This document shows positions 32,370 through 42,783 of a DNA stretch of 55,335 bases, in pieces; positions within the stretch are counted from its first letter, which is position 1; each line of letters starts with the position of its first letter. The notes under the pieces are model-generated. The model worked only from the letters and a program-made list of their open reading frames with translations, did no database searches and was not told the DNA's origin. The translations under genes and the position numbers were made by a program. Source of the DNA: Gnetum montanum (taxonomy: Eukaryota; Streptophyta; Gnetopsida; Gnetales; Gnetaceae); NCBI GenBank assembly GCA_015680685.1, contig MNCI01017692.1, forward strand, positions 63,191 to 118,525, read 5' to 3'.

Positions 32370-32775
32370 GGCGTATACGTTGGGCGTATATGCCGCATCA
32401 GGCCAGCGTATATGGTGGGTGTATACACTAAATGTGCAGGGCATGTGGACTTGGGTGGAGATGCTGCGGATGCTGGGTGTATACGCTGGGCGTATACGCT
32501 GATGGATGCGGGCATATACGTTGATGGATGCTGGGCGTATACACTGGGCGTATACGCGGACGGTTGCTGACTTGCTTCAATTCTTGCTCTTCGATGTTGT
32601 CTTCATTCTGTCTTTGGAGATCTTGTCGTTGGGCGTATGCATCTGTTGTAAGTGCCGAGCGTGCATGTTAGACATGTTCGCTGGTCGTATATGCTGGGCG
32701 TATACGCTGGGGATTTGAGCGTATACGCTGGTGTTGTGCACTTGGGCGTATATGCTGAGCGTATACGCTAGAACT
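32370..32775. repeat. GCGTATACGC palindrome cluster in U3
   Basis: At least twelve units of GGGCGTATACGCTGG type, several giving the perfect 12-bp palindrome AGCGTATACGCT or its near forms. They lie upstream of the TATA box on the minus strand, a likely enhancer position. Confidence 0.8.
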
Positions 32776-33504
32776 GCATACTTAGTCAAAATTAAGCATT
32801 TGATCTCCGAAGTTGCCATGTTTGACGTTAAATGTAGGTGTGGTCGTTTGGAGTCCTGGGGACCTGCTTGGTGTCGGACAAGTACTAAGCTCCAAATTTT
32901 GTGGTGTTTCACTAACTTCCCAAGTCTTTTCTATAGTTTTTTTGTTTTACACATTTTTGTTTTACACCATCGTTTGTATGTTTAACATTTCTTACCTACT
33001 CTTTCTCTTTTTTATATATGAATACATCTCACCTTTAGTTGCTTTGTTCTATTTTATTTTAGTTTATTTTCTTCTATTTATTTTCGCTAATAAAGCCATC
33101 TTATTGCCACAAGATGTGATGGTGTGGTGGTTGTTCCCAATGGGGGTTTTCTTATTATGGTTTGCCTATTATATCTAGTTCTTACCTTAGCATTTTGGGT
33201 TCAAGAAACTAAGTTACAATTTCTTTCATGTAACAGGAAATGAGTCCATGACATTCGACCACTCACACTTTTCTATGGTGCCTTGAGATCAAGAGAAGTA
33301 CAACCCCTTTTTCAGTCAACTCCAATAAATATTTGACCTTGGTGGATTCCAAACTTGGGAAGGATCCAAGTCGTAAGGAACAAGGTGTGACTTCAAGGGG
33401 ATGTGGTGGACTACGTACCCTCATACGATCTCTTGTACATTGTTGTCCTCAGGGATTCCTTTTTGTTCCATGGCCATGAATAATAGGAAACTAACATGTT
33501 CTTG

Positions 33505-33745
33505 CATGGTGTGGTTTTCATTTGGGAAAAAAATAGATAGAAGAAAAAAACATCAATGGGAATTCAAAGCACACCCCTTGGACAAACCAATATATCCTTG
33601 CATGGTGTGGTTCCCATTCAAAAAGAAAAAAAATAATGGGAATTCAAAGCACACCCCTTAGACCAACCAATATATCCTTGCATAGTGTGGTTCCCATCCA
33701 AAAAGAAAAATAATAATAATGGGAATTCAAAGCACACACCTTGGA
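33505..33745 (+). repeat. Triplicated stem-loop unit in Ath-T
   Basis: Units 33505-33600, 33601-33680 and 33681-33745, each with CAT(G/A)GTGTGGTT, an A-rich loop, AATGGGAATTC and AAAGCACAC. Ath-A, B and D have one unit. Arms CCCATT and AATGGG pair in units 2 and 3. Confidence 0.85.
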
Positions 33746-34869
33746 TCAAATAACAGGCTACAAGCACTAGTTATGGGACTCAGAAGTCATGTTACCCAGA
33801 CTTGATGGTCCCCTCTAACTAAGGCCCTTCCTTACTTCCTGCTTCCCTTTCCTTCTATATAAGGAATGGGATTTGGTCTTTGAGGGCATGTGTATGTCTT
33901 GAGTGGGTGGGTTGGTATTAGTCTATCACTGCAACGTCACTAGCCATGGTCGATCTTGATCCATACCTGGAATGGATTCTTATCGGGTCACTTAATCACA
34001 TACTTCACAAAGGAATAATATTAATCTTGACCTTGGCACTCCATTCCACATGCTTTCCCCCTCATCTATTGCTCTCCATCCCTCACATCACTATTATTTT
34101 CATGTTTCAATCATGTATCTTGATTTGCTGGTACTTGTAAATCCTTTGGTTAGTTCTCAGAGATACGAGTATTAACCCTCGATAATCGTTAATTAACTAT
34201 GAGATCCATGGACTCCTAGGTTGAAGATGTGCAAGGTCAAACAAGGTCAGAACCTACTATGGGAAGGACCCACTTGCATATCCTTTGGTTCTGCTTGTTA
34301 ATCTCCTGCTCCTTTGATATAATATGGTGCCTATTCTAGGCTGTCCATCATGGGGCCCTCCATTGTCCACGCTCCATATTATGATGGTCTCCTAAATTTG
34401 ACTCTTCTTTTGCACCCGACCATCCTTCCTCTTTGTTTCATGCTGTTCTTGGATCTCTAAGCTCTCAAATGACTCTAGTTTTATGCTAAAATTCACAGAT
34501 TTGGGCCTTTAATTCATCGATCAACACTAGTCAACATAGCTGACTAGTTGCATCAACATCACCCTGTATATGCAGCCACCTACGTTTACATAGCCTTGTT
34601 TACATGGCCCCATCGACACAGTGCCCAAACTACTATATATATGTGTGTCGTGCTTTGGCATTTTGTCCATTTGCTCATAATGCAAGGGGAGTTTTGAAAG
34701 TTTTCCATGTCCATCTCCTTCTCGAGCACATCACCTTCCTGCCGCTTGTCCACATCTACCCATTCCTTCACCCTTTTGCTACCGGAGGTATGCTCTACAT
34801 TGTGGGGGCCCATGATTTTGTATATTGTGCCAATATGGCTAACACAAGACTTAATGCATCGAAGACTTA

Positions 34870-34985
34870 ACGCGAGTTAATGCCTCCTAGGGTTAACAAA
34901 ACATCTCTTAGGATTAATCAAAATGCCTCTTAGGGTTAACACCTCCTAGAGTTAGTCAAAATGCCACTTAGGGTTAATTGAAGAA
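34870..34985 (+). repeat. Short tandem repeat, CTCTTAGGGTTAA type
   Basis: Four to five degenerate units of about 25 bp (GCCTCTTAGGGTTAA, CTCCTAGAGTTAG, GCCACTTAGGGTTAA). Restricted to Ath-T. Confidence 0.65.
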
Positions 34986-35185
34986 TTCACTTCAATTCAT
35001 TTTTTGTTTTTAACCCTTCAACTACACTCTAGGACACCACGTGTAATGGTTTACGTACACCACCTTAGATCAAATAGAATGCACGTGTCACTGTCATAGT
35101 CGAGCCATCATGTGAAGGTATATTATTACCATTTTGAGCAACACACACACACATATTTTAATTTGAGGTTATGTTGTGATTGCAA

Positions 35186-35568
35186 ATGGCATAAAAACCA
35201 AGGCATCCAAGAGAGGAAGGACCATCACAACCTTGAGATAAGTGACCTAGAACCAGACAGGAATGGGGCACGTGATCTTAGAAGCATGCAAAGGGCTCAC
35301 ATGCAACTAGCCCTCTCTATGAGGAACTCAATGTGGAATTTTTTTGTCAAATTCCTAAAGAAGAGGTCCCCACAGAACAATCATGCAGGGATGAGACACC
35401 AACGAGAGCACCATGGCTTGAGGTCACCTTGACTAGGGCCTACCTTGATGCTATCAAGCTGAAAGGGCTACAACGAATGGTCCTTCAAGAATTAAAATTT
35501 GGACCATTCCTAGAAAGTGCACCAGAAGAAGTCAAAACTCAGCTACAAACTTCTTCCATGTGGCCAAT
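35186..35568 (+). pseudogene. ORF2 N-terminal segment of Ath-T, split by Ath-D
   Basis: The ATG at 35186 follows GTTGTGATTGCAA, the decayed form of the TGTGTGCAG-ATG site seen in Ath-A (3525). The frame holds until the Ath-D insertion: stops in the first 40 codons, then open through SPLYEELNVEFFCQIPKEEV and ELKFGPFLESAPEEVK to SSMWP. After removing Ath-D and one CCAAT copy, the frame continues at 45497. This is the gene in the env-like position of Athila elements. Confidence 0.7.
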
Positions 35569-36348
35569 TGATGAGCTACGATATCATGTACGTGATATCA
35601 CGTCCCATCTTATTATCTATAAATAAGAGACTGCTTCCCTTGTTTTAGGCAGTTAGACTTAGACCCTTAGCTAAACTCTTGCAGTTTTACCATTCCAGAG
35701 TTAGAATAATTTCCATGTGCCTGCAATAGGAGTCTTAAAGTGAACGAATCTTTATTCGAGCAAATTGTACTTGAGCACACATTTATGTACGATAATAAAG
35801 ACAAACTTTATGATAAACCTTGTAAAATGTGGACTAAGCTAAATAGTAATTAATTATTGTTGAATGTTTCAATGCTTTCCTAGTTAATTAATCTCTCTTA
35901 ACCCTTGACTCTCCTAGTTAAGTGCACTCAGTACGACCACTTCGAGCATGTGTGTAGTGCTTGGTAACCATGTAACGATTAGCATTTGGTAATCCCAACA
36001 ACGTTGCGCTAGTTCAGGATGTGTGCGGCAAGTGGGAACGAATACTGGTGTTAGGAACAATTAGAACTTAGTTAGTAAATAGTTAATGTAAGTTAGTCAC
36101 TTAGTTCTGCTTACCTTCCCCGATTAGCATAAGACATTAAAAAGATAAAAAATATAAAAATCATATACCTTAAGCTTACTTAACCATACAACTGTGACAA
36201 TACAAGTAAGTTTGGGAAGACAGTGATTGATTAATCTTAAGTGTTCCATTAGGGCGCGTAAGCACTTAGTCCTTGGAGTTTGACCGGATCATGCATGAAA
36301 CACTCGTATTCGTATGGTTGAGTGTAGTGGGTACCTCACCACTCATCA
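35569..36348 (+). repeat. 5' LTR of Ath-D
   Basis: 780 bp, TGATGAG...CTCATCA, flanked on the left by CCAAT. One U3 palindrome (35576-35604). The conserved GACATTAAAAAGATAAAA segment lies near 36132. Confidence 0.92.
35618..35625 (+). promoter_or_regulatory. TATA box of Ath-D 5' LTR
   Basis: TATAAATA then AGAGACTG, 14 bases after the palindrome region; promoter of this element. Confidence 0.72.
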
Positions 36349-36349
36349 T

Positions 36350-36367
36350 TGGCGTTGTTGTCAAGGA
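36350..36367 (+). other. Primer-binding site of Ath-D
   Basis: TGGCGTTGTTGTCAAGGA, one base after the LTR. It is related to the tRNA-Asp-type site of Ath-B and Ath-G but more mutated. Confidence 0.65.
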
Positions 36368-36493
36368 CTTAGTTGTTTGTGCACTACGTAGAACATAGGA
36401 AATCATTCATATTGTTGGGACACTAGAATGAAACCTTAGGGTTAATCAAGAAAAGATAAGACAATGGTAGATCGCACACCGAACAAGACAAAA

Positions 36494-37458
36494 ATGTCTT
36501 CTTCTTCACATAAGAGCACTTCACCGCCTAGGACTAACACAAGAGACAGTTGGTGGCATAACACACATAACCAAGATCCGCTAGTTCCTCAGCAATTTTG
36601 GGTAGTCTATACTCATCACGATGAGTATGTACCTGACTTTACCTTTATTCTCCATCAAGATGAACAATTACACTGGAGAGACTTGGAAGGTAACATTGTG
36701 TTATCTCCAAACCGATCAGTCCCCAACATGCTCCTTCATACTCTCTCACGAATAGGCATGTCATTTTTGTATGTAGAATATGTTACATGCTATCATGACA
36801 CAAGGGACTACCATCCCATAGAAGCGCAATGTCAAAGGGACTTGCAACAGGAGAGATATCATACATCCTCAAAGGGTAAATGGCCCCATAACACTCCACA
36901 TGTCTTGAGTGAAATTGAGGCTGGTGAACCTGCTTCAACAGTTTCCCGATCAAATGATGTTCCCCCTCATAACAATGGTCAAGAGGTGGTGTATTAGAAC
37001 CTACACTCCACAGTTCACAACCTTGGTTTTGATCCCCATGAACATGAAGTGTTCAACGAGGGAACACAAACACATGATAAGGGTGGATGTTCTGATCGTG
37101 ATCACGATCGTGGTCGGGACCACAGAAGAGAAGGTAGAAAACATCATCATCATGATGGTTCTTCTTCTTCTTCACCTTTACCATCACATTCACCCTCTCC
37201 TACAGTATCCGACTGCAGTCATAAGGAAGCTAACCGTGAGGATAAAGGTAAATAGAGTGAAAAACATCGACGAGACAGTCGAGAATGAGGATGAGGGCAC
37301 TCGAAGGAATCAAGGCATGGAAGAAGGGAGAGTAGGGAATTGTGTAGACACCATAGACACTATGAATAAGATGACCATGAAGAACCCCTACTCGCAACTA
37401 GAAGCATGCTAGACATAACAGAGGCTATAAGAGTTCCCACAAGGCACCAAAAAGATAG
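36494..37458 (+). pseudogene. gag of Ath-D, N-terminal part
   Basis: Starts MSSSSHKSTSPPRT (an in-frame ATG 30 bases upstream gives MVDRTPNKTK as a possible longer start). Conserved HHDEYVPDFTFILHQDEQL, then charged D/H/R-rich and serine-rich segments. In-frame stops at 36995 and 37253 (TAG where Ath-B has CAG), 37286, 37292 and 37367. Interrupted after GATAG by the nested insertion; the frame resumes intact at 40347. Confidence 0.82.
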
Positions 37459-40341
37459 TGTTGGCGACCGTTTGGGACGCGACCGCCAACGAGTGTCCTC
37501 GAATAGGATTTAGGTGCCTACTGGTCTCTGGCAACACCAAGGCCTAGATACCTCCAAATAAACTCAGTAGTTAATGTGAGTATGTGTGTGTGCTGTTGCG
37601 GGGTGCGGTTGTGAAAAATGTAACGATTGCGTTGCGTGTAAACTACAAATGACTTACTTTAAAGAGATTCAGCCAACTTTGCCAAGTACTGTGAGTTGTT
37701 GAAAGTTTCCTATTTTGTTGGATTGCCTAGTCTACGCGGTCCTTATAATACCTACTTGTAACAAATAAAATTTTGCAAAAACATTTGAGCACAACTCCGC
37801 AAATCTACTCCTAATTTTCCCCAGAGAAAGAGATAGTTCCACAAGAAAACTAGAAATAGAGCAAGATTCGATGGAAATAAGCAGAAAAGAAAAGAAAGCA
37901 GATTTGTGTAGACCTCAAATATTTAAACAAGGTAAAATGACACGAGTAAACACTTCGCAATAAAGCTATCCCAAATTCAATATCTACGAATTGTTCAAAC
38001 TTCCAAGGCTCAAACAAGCAATATCTTCAAGACAATCCTATTATGCTACCAAAAATTGCTGCGTAAACTACCACGTACGAGACTCCATTTTGACTAGATA
38101 ATAGATGTCAACGATTGCATTCAAACAGAACCTTTAAAAGACTTGACAATTTCTGATTGAAATACCACGAGAATTCACTTTAAAGATAAAAAGAAGCTAT
38201 TCTGGTCCCATCAAAATACCAAAGATTTTCTGAACCCTCTCGACTACTGAATTGTTCAACGGCGTGACTACAAACAGAGGCTCTCTTACAACAATCCCAA
38301 TAGCAGTTCCCACACGTTACACAATAACAAAATTTACTACTAAAATGCTCTCAAGGCTTTTAAACACAAGCGCTTCTATGGCAAAATTTTAATAGAAATT
38401 TCTATCGGGCAACAAGAACAATAAGAGCAATCTAAAAATCCCAAAATTACTTGCCAAGGATGATACTATCTAAACCACTAGCTAAACAATTTAAACAAAA
38501 CAAAAAATGAAATGCATAACTCACAGGACCATGACAAAGAGGCTGAAATCTTTACTCTAGCAAGCCATCTTGCAAGCAATCGTTCACAATTTCTTTACAA
38601 AGCTCTTCTCAAGACCTCAAGTATGTCTCCGAGTGAGAGCCCAAGTGTGATCCCAATGTCTTCTCAAAAGTGTGATGTATGAGACCTCTCAAAAGTCCTA
38701 AAAAAAATTGAGATTCCAATTGAGATTCTTCCCCTCTTCTCTCTTTTTCTTTTTCTTTCTTCTTCCTCCTTTGAAGCCTTTTTATAGGGTTCCAAGGTAG
38801 GTAGGGAAGTTACATAGTTAAAAATATCTCACCTAACTTCTCTCCCAAGTAACTTGACCAACCAATTAGAAGATTACTTACCCAACAAGTTAGGAAATTA
38901 CTTGCCCAACAAGTTAGGAAGCATTAACTTAGGAGGTTAGGAAGTTAGGAGATAAATATTGCTTTTTTCTTTATTGAAGCTCCTAGTGAGTTTATAAACA
39001 TTGTTCACAATTCTAGCTTTAATAGCCTTTCATTTTTACTTAAAATTTGAAGAATGGTTATTGAAGCTCCTAGTGAGTTTATAAACAAGGCGATAATATA
39101 ATATCTACCTTGGCATAAATATTGCTGGTACCTTAATCCTAAATATTTTATGTGCACTTGCACCCGACTGAAAATGGCTGGAAAAATTTAAATTCGAAAC
39201 ACCAAGCCTGAATGTGAAGGCGCTAGGCCTGGAACTGCCATCGAATACTTCTGATAAAATATATCCCACCTTGCCAGAAATCGTTGGCAACCACCACCGC
39301 GGAAGAAGGCTCTGCCGCTACATTCGGCGTCATTGTTCTGTACATTCGGTTGCTTGAGGAGAAAGATCTGGAGATAGAAACGATGTATTGGACATATGGC
39401 CCTGGACATGGGGTTTTCGGTTGCCTAGAACTGTTTTATTTTTCCCCAATTTCGCTTAGGGCTTCCTGTGTTTTTGTGTTTCTGCAGATCGTTTTTTAAT
39501 TCCTACCGTAGATTTTAGGGTTAAGGGCAAATGTAATAGAGATCTGAGCATCAGAGAATTCGGCATTAGGTAAGGTAGGTTAGGAATGGCCCTACAATGG
39601 CCAAAAAAAATCTTCACGCGGTGCACGCGTTGCAGGACACATCGGCGTCATTAGAGGCGGGCGGATCAATTGCATAAGAAATTTGAAATTGAAACGATTT
39701 CTACCTTGGAAGTGGGAATGCCTAAGCGAGTTGTTCTTCCACCTTGAATCCACGTCCTTGCAAAAATTGTTTTTTGTTTGTTTTTGGCACTACGCGACCA
39801 GCAAAGAAGTCACTGATTTAGGGCCAAAAGGAATAGTTGATTCTGCACAAAATGAAAGCCATTACAGGGCAAAGAGAACCTTGCATTCCCCTGCCTTGGT
39901 ACCAGTGCGATCCCTGTAAACAAAATGGCATTCTCCTAGACTGTTTTCATTTCTTTACAGCAATTTCATCTATTTCTTCCCAACGCGTACAGTGGTTGGA
40001 ACTGTGTTTGTTTTTTTGCAGTAAAAACATTATCCACACCTTACAATAGTGACTTTGATATTTCTCATTGATGCATCCATAAACAGGATCGGCTCTTTTA
40101 GCTTTTCAACTCTTTTCATCCTTCCCTTTGCAAAGGAGCATGATGAATTTTTCTTTCCTTGATATTAACTCTTGAAAATGAAAATATTATATCTTCATTT
40201 CCTAATTTTCTACATGAAACTTGTAGTATAAAATATCAATAAGGCTCAACCATCATATATATTTTTCCTTTGAATATCTTCTATGGCTTATTCATATTTT
40301 ATCACCTTTGCTGTTTCATGAAATGGCTAAATGTGCCAACA
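37459..40341 (-). mobile_element. 2883-bp TG...CA insertion in gag: solo LTR or non-coding LTR element
   Basis: Begins TGTTGGCGACC, ends TGTGCCAACA (inner TGTTGGC/GCCAACA inverted ends), with a 5-bp target duplication GATAG/AATAG (one mismatch). These ends are those of an LTR. No internal LTR pair and no retroelement protein is visible. Minus-strand CCCTATAAAAAGG (38780-38786) is a good TATA box, so I read it as a minus-strand solo LTR. It has local repeats: 30 identical bases at 38971-39000 and 39058-39087, and an AACAAGTTAGGAA repeat around 38880-38945. Short open frames at 39284-40049 look accidental. Confidence 0.7.
38780..38786 (-). promoter_or_regulatory. TATA box in the nested insertion
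   Basis: Minus-strand CCCTATAAAAAGGCTTC, followed downstream by a purine-rich run (AAAGAAAAAGAAAAAG type). The best promoter signal in the insertion, and the main reason for the minus orientation. Confidence 0.5.
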
Positions 40342-41935
40342 AATAGTAGGATCAAGAGGTTAGACATATATAACATCCCATGATTTGAGGGGGGATACAA
40401 CGTTGATCCTCAAAATCACTTACAAGCATTTCATGATGCATGTGCCTTGCAGAACATAGAAAACGAATGGCAAAAACTGAAGTTGTTCCCAAGGACACTA
40501 GTGAAAGAAGCAAAAAGCTGGTACCAATCCTTAGAATCGGAATCCATTCAGAGGTGGAGTACAATGTTAGAACTATTTAATGACAAGTACCAAACGTACT
40601 CCCGAGTGTCTAACTTGCTAAAGCAAATCCAGGGATGGAAGCAAGGAAATCATGAATCCTTGGATGCTGCCATGGGCCATTATTATGCACTTTTACATTG
40701 TTTCCCAAGCCATGATTATTCGTAGCGGGATCAACTATGCCATCTCATAGATGGACTTATGCATGAAACAAGGAGAACCCTTGGAATGTATGCCCAAGGG
40801 AGATTATCAAAGCTTAGGTCTCATTAGGTTCAAAGATTGCTAAATCAAGTAGCCAAGGATGAAGGGGAGCTATGTAAGAGAGAAAATGCAGAAGAGTACA
40901 ATCGAGATCCTTCCCTCCGAAAAAGGGGACTGAGATTCTATGAGGAGGAGGAAGAGTCACCACTCAAAGAGATGGTGAATAGGAAAACCTTACGACTCCA
41001 GAAATTAACAACAGAGGTATCGACAAAGGTAGACCAAATGTGGGACTCCCTAGATAGTAGGTTTGAAACTATTCTTAAAATTGTTGAGGAGTCTAGGGCG
41101 CGAGGTAGTGACTATGACAAAAAGAAAAAGAGAGAAGTGGACAATGCATGTAATAGAGGTAAGGGTAAAATGGTCATCACCGAAGAGGTTGTGGATTCAA
41201 ATACAAAAAATGACGGTGTATGTGAGATATGCCAATATGACCATCCTAAGGGATGTTGCCCAGTGATCTCACATCTACAAGAGTCTGGGGTGTATGCACT
41301 CAACCCACAACTTAACAAATGGCAAGCACCCCAATGGTTACCTTATCCCCAAGGTAACCCAAGGCAGTTCCATCAACCTTCAACATATTATCCAAGTGGA
41401 ACTCCACCACAACCTATTGAGCAACACCAACAGTGGTAATACCCACAGTCATGGGGGATGCCACCACCAAGGCAAAAATACCCCTATCAGCAACCAGATC
41501 CATATGGCTACTACGTGTAGTAGCCAATCTCTCCACATGACTCTGTTGGTCACGTAACACCACAACGTCACTACTAAGGTTGGGAGTATTATAGGACTCC
41601 TTCTCCTAGGGGAGATAACCTACAAACATGCCATCCTCCAAATCCATCGGCAACTCTCACACCGATAGCTCAATTACCACCCGCTCTAGTAATGCAAGGG
41701 GAACTCCCCACTCAACAGCAATAATGCAATGCTACGAGGGCTGTAAATCTTCAACCCGCTACTGGTTCTGACAACCATATGAAGAGAAGATCCTTCTTTA
41801 GACTCAACAGTCCAACCAAGCCCCCACAACCACAAGCGGTTGAACCTCTGAATTCCTCTCCATGAAATAAGGCTGTAGAGCTCCCTTCAAACCAAAAATC
41901 AAGCTCAACACATATAGTTATGTTTACCCATGCCA
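40342..41935 (+). pseudogene. gag of Ath-D, C-terminal part
   Basis: Continues the gag frame after the insertion. Capsid-like helical domain (WQKLKLFPRTLVKEAKSWYQ, LELFNDKYQTYSRV), coiled segment (EEEEESPLKEMVNRKTLRLQ), then zinc-knuckle-like CEICQYDHPKGCC near 41226-41266 and a proline/glutamine-rich end. Stops at 40723 (TAG, CAG in Ath-B) and 41437 (TAA) among others. Confidence 0.85.
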
Positions 41936-42783
41936 TTATTGATTGGATTAAGTAGGGCCACCTTCCTAGGAAATTCTCTGACACCAGAAGCCCTCTAATC
42001 TATCTCCAAGTCACTAGGAATGAACCATGTAAAGCTCTTCTGGACTCAGGTTCCAAAGTTAACTTAATATTGCAAGAGATGTACAAAGCCTGGAACCTAC
42101 CTCTATTAAAGAAGAGCAATATTCGCCTAGAGCTGGCTGACCAGTCCATCACTGTTCCCTTGGGACTAGTGGAGGACATCGTTACCACTATGTGTGGGTG
42201 GTCATACCCAGCTAATTTTCTAGTGATACAAGTAAACAATGATAAAGGGGACTTCCAAATAATCATTGGAAGGACATGGTTAAGTACCATAAATTCACGC
42301 CTAGGAATCTGCAATCTTTCCCTGGAAATATCTAAGGAAAACACTTTTGGGAAGATCGAGAAGAACAAGGTTCCATGCATCACATACAGTGATACAAGGT
42401 GTGACTATGTGCAGGAATGTTCAACATCGCCTAGATGCAATCGGTGTGCACAAGAAATTAACATACAAAAGTGCCTGTATGTAGCAACCACACAACAAGA
42501 AGACACCCAGTGGTTGATAATTGATCAAGAGAGCAACTGACCAAAGTGCATGGAACTAATTGAGGGAACAACTTGCGCTCATGTTGAAAGCATAGATACA
42601 TTGGAGCAAGAGCATCGCCAACTTCCAAACCTTAACCTAAAAACATCAATTGGGAGAAGTTGGAAACTCCTAAAATATTTAAACAAGCACTCCAATAAGA
42701 TATTACTAGTTAATGTGCAACATATCAAACCTTACCATGAATCTAGAATGGTCAATGCACATAATACCTCAGAGAAGGAATGA
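41936..42783 (+). pseudogene. Protease and fused pol remnant of Ath-D
   Basis: Retropepsin with an intact catalytic DSG (LLDSGSKVNLI, Asp codon 42043-42045), substrate region LELADQSITVPLGLVEDIV and flap-end IIIGRTWLS. One TGA follows near 42538. The spacer (WKLLKYLNKHSNK) joins ILLVNVQHIKPYHE, the pol C-terminus, and ends at TGA 42781-42783. RT, RNase H and integrase core are deleted at the same junction as in Ath-B. Protease is the only enzyme whose active site is unbroken in this element. Confidence 0.83.

Larger units (their letters stand above)
16698..32911 (-). mobile_element. Minus-strand Tat/Ogre-like material, apparently composite of two ages
   Basis: Read on the minus strand the order is 5' LTR, primer-binding site, leader, gag, protease, repeat block, antisense gene, repeat, RT, RNase H, archaic RNase H, integrase, repeat block, 3' noncoding region, polypurine tract, 3' LTR. 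This is the order of one complete Tat/Ogre element of 16.2 kb. The two halves differ, however. The part from about 25.43 kb to 32911 is CpG-rich, with a single open frame broken only by point nonsense changes. The part below is CpG-poor, frameshifted and much more degraded. The LTRs (1222 and 1719 bp) are recognisably related only in patches. I prefer two related elements fused near 25.43 kb. Confidence 0.7.
31690..32911 (-). repeat. 5' LTR of the younger Tat-like element
   Basis: 1222 bp, on the minus strand TGAAACACC to GCGATACA. Both ends match the old LTR at 16698-18416. U3 is full of GCGTATACGC palindromes. TATA box at 32272-32278. The right flank is CTAAC followed by Athila-like 3' noncoding sequence (Ath-T), the insertion target. 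No matching young 3' LTR is seen in the window. Confidence 0.8.
32912..35185 (+). mobile_element. Ath-T: 3' region of a third Athila-like element
   Basis: Collinear with the 3' noncoding regions of Ath-A, B and D at several points: TTTTGTTTTACACATTTTTG near 32940, an acceptor-like ATGTAACAG-GAAATGAGTCC near 33230, the stem-loop block, GGACCCACTTGCATATCC near 34268, and CTACCGGAGGTATGC near 34780. It is longer than theirs, with a local repeat at 34870-34985. It leads into ORF2 at 35186. Its pol and 5' part are absent; the Tat-like element lies at its left edge. Confidence 0.75.

Noticed and set aside
32197-32570. Open frames across the LTR with repeated YTLGVYA-like residues
   Set aside because: They are translations of the GCGTATACGC palindromes in U3, not proteins.
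16698-32911. A single intact Ogre-like element of 16.2 kb
   Set aside because: Gene order fits, but LTRs, CpG content and decay level differ too much between halves. The target flanks (TAACA, CTAAC) do not match as a 5-bp duplication. Kept as an alternative only.
34880-34985. TTAGGGTTAA units, possible telomeric repeat
   Set aside because: Units are about 25 bp and degenerate, in a retroelement noncoding region; there is no run of TTTAGGG or TTAGGG.
39284-40049. Short plus-strand frames that could be a plant gene within the nested insertion
   Set aside because: No domain, no splice structure, and the flanking TG...CA ends with target duplication explain the whole segment as a mobile element.
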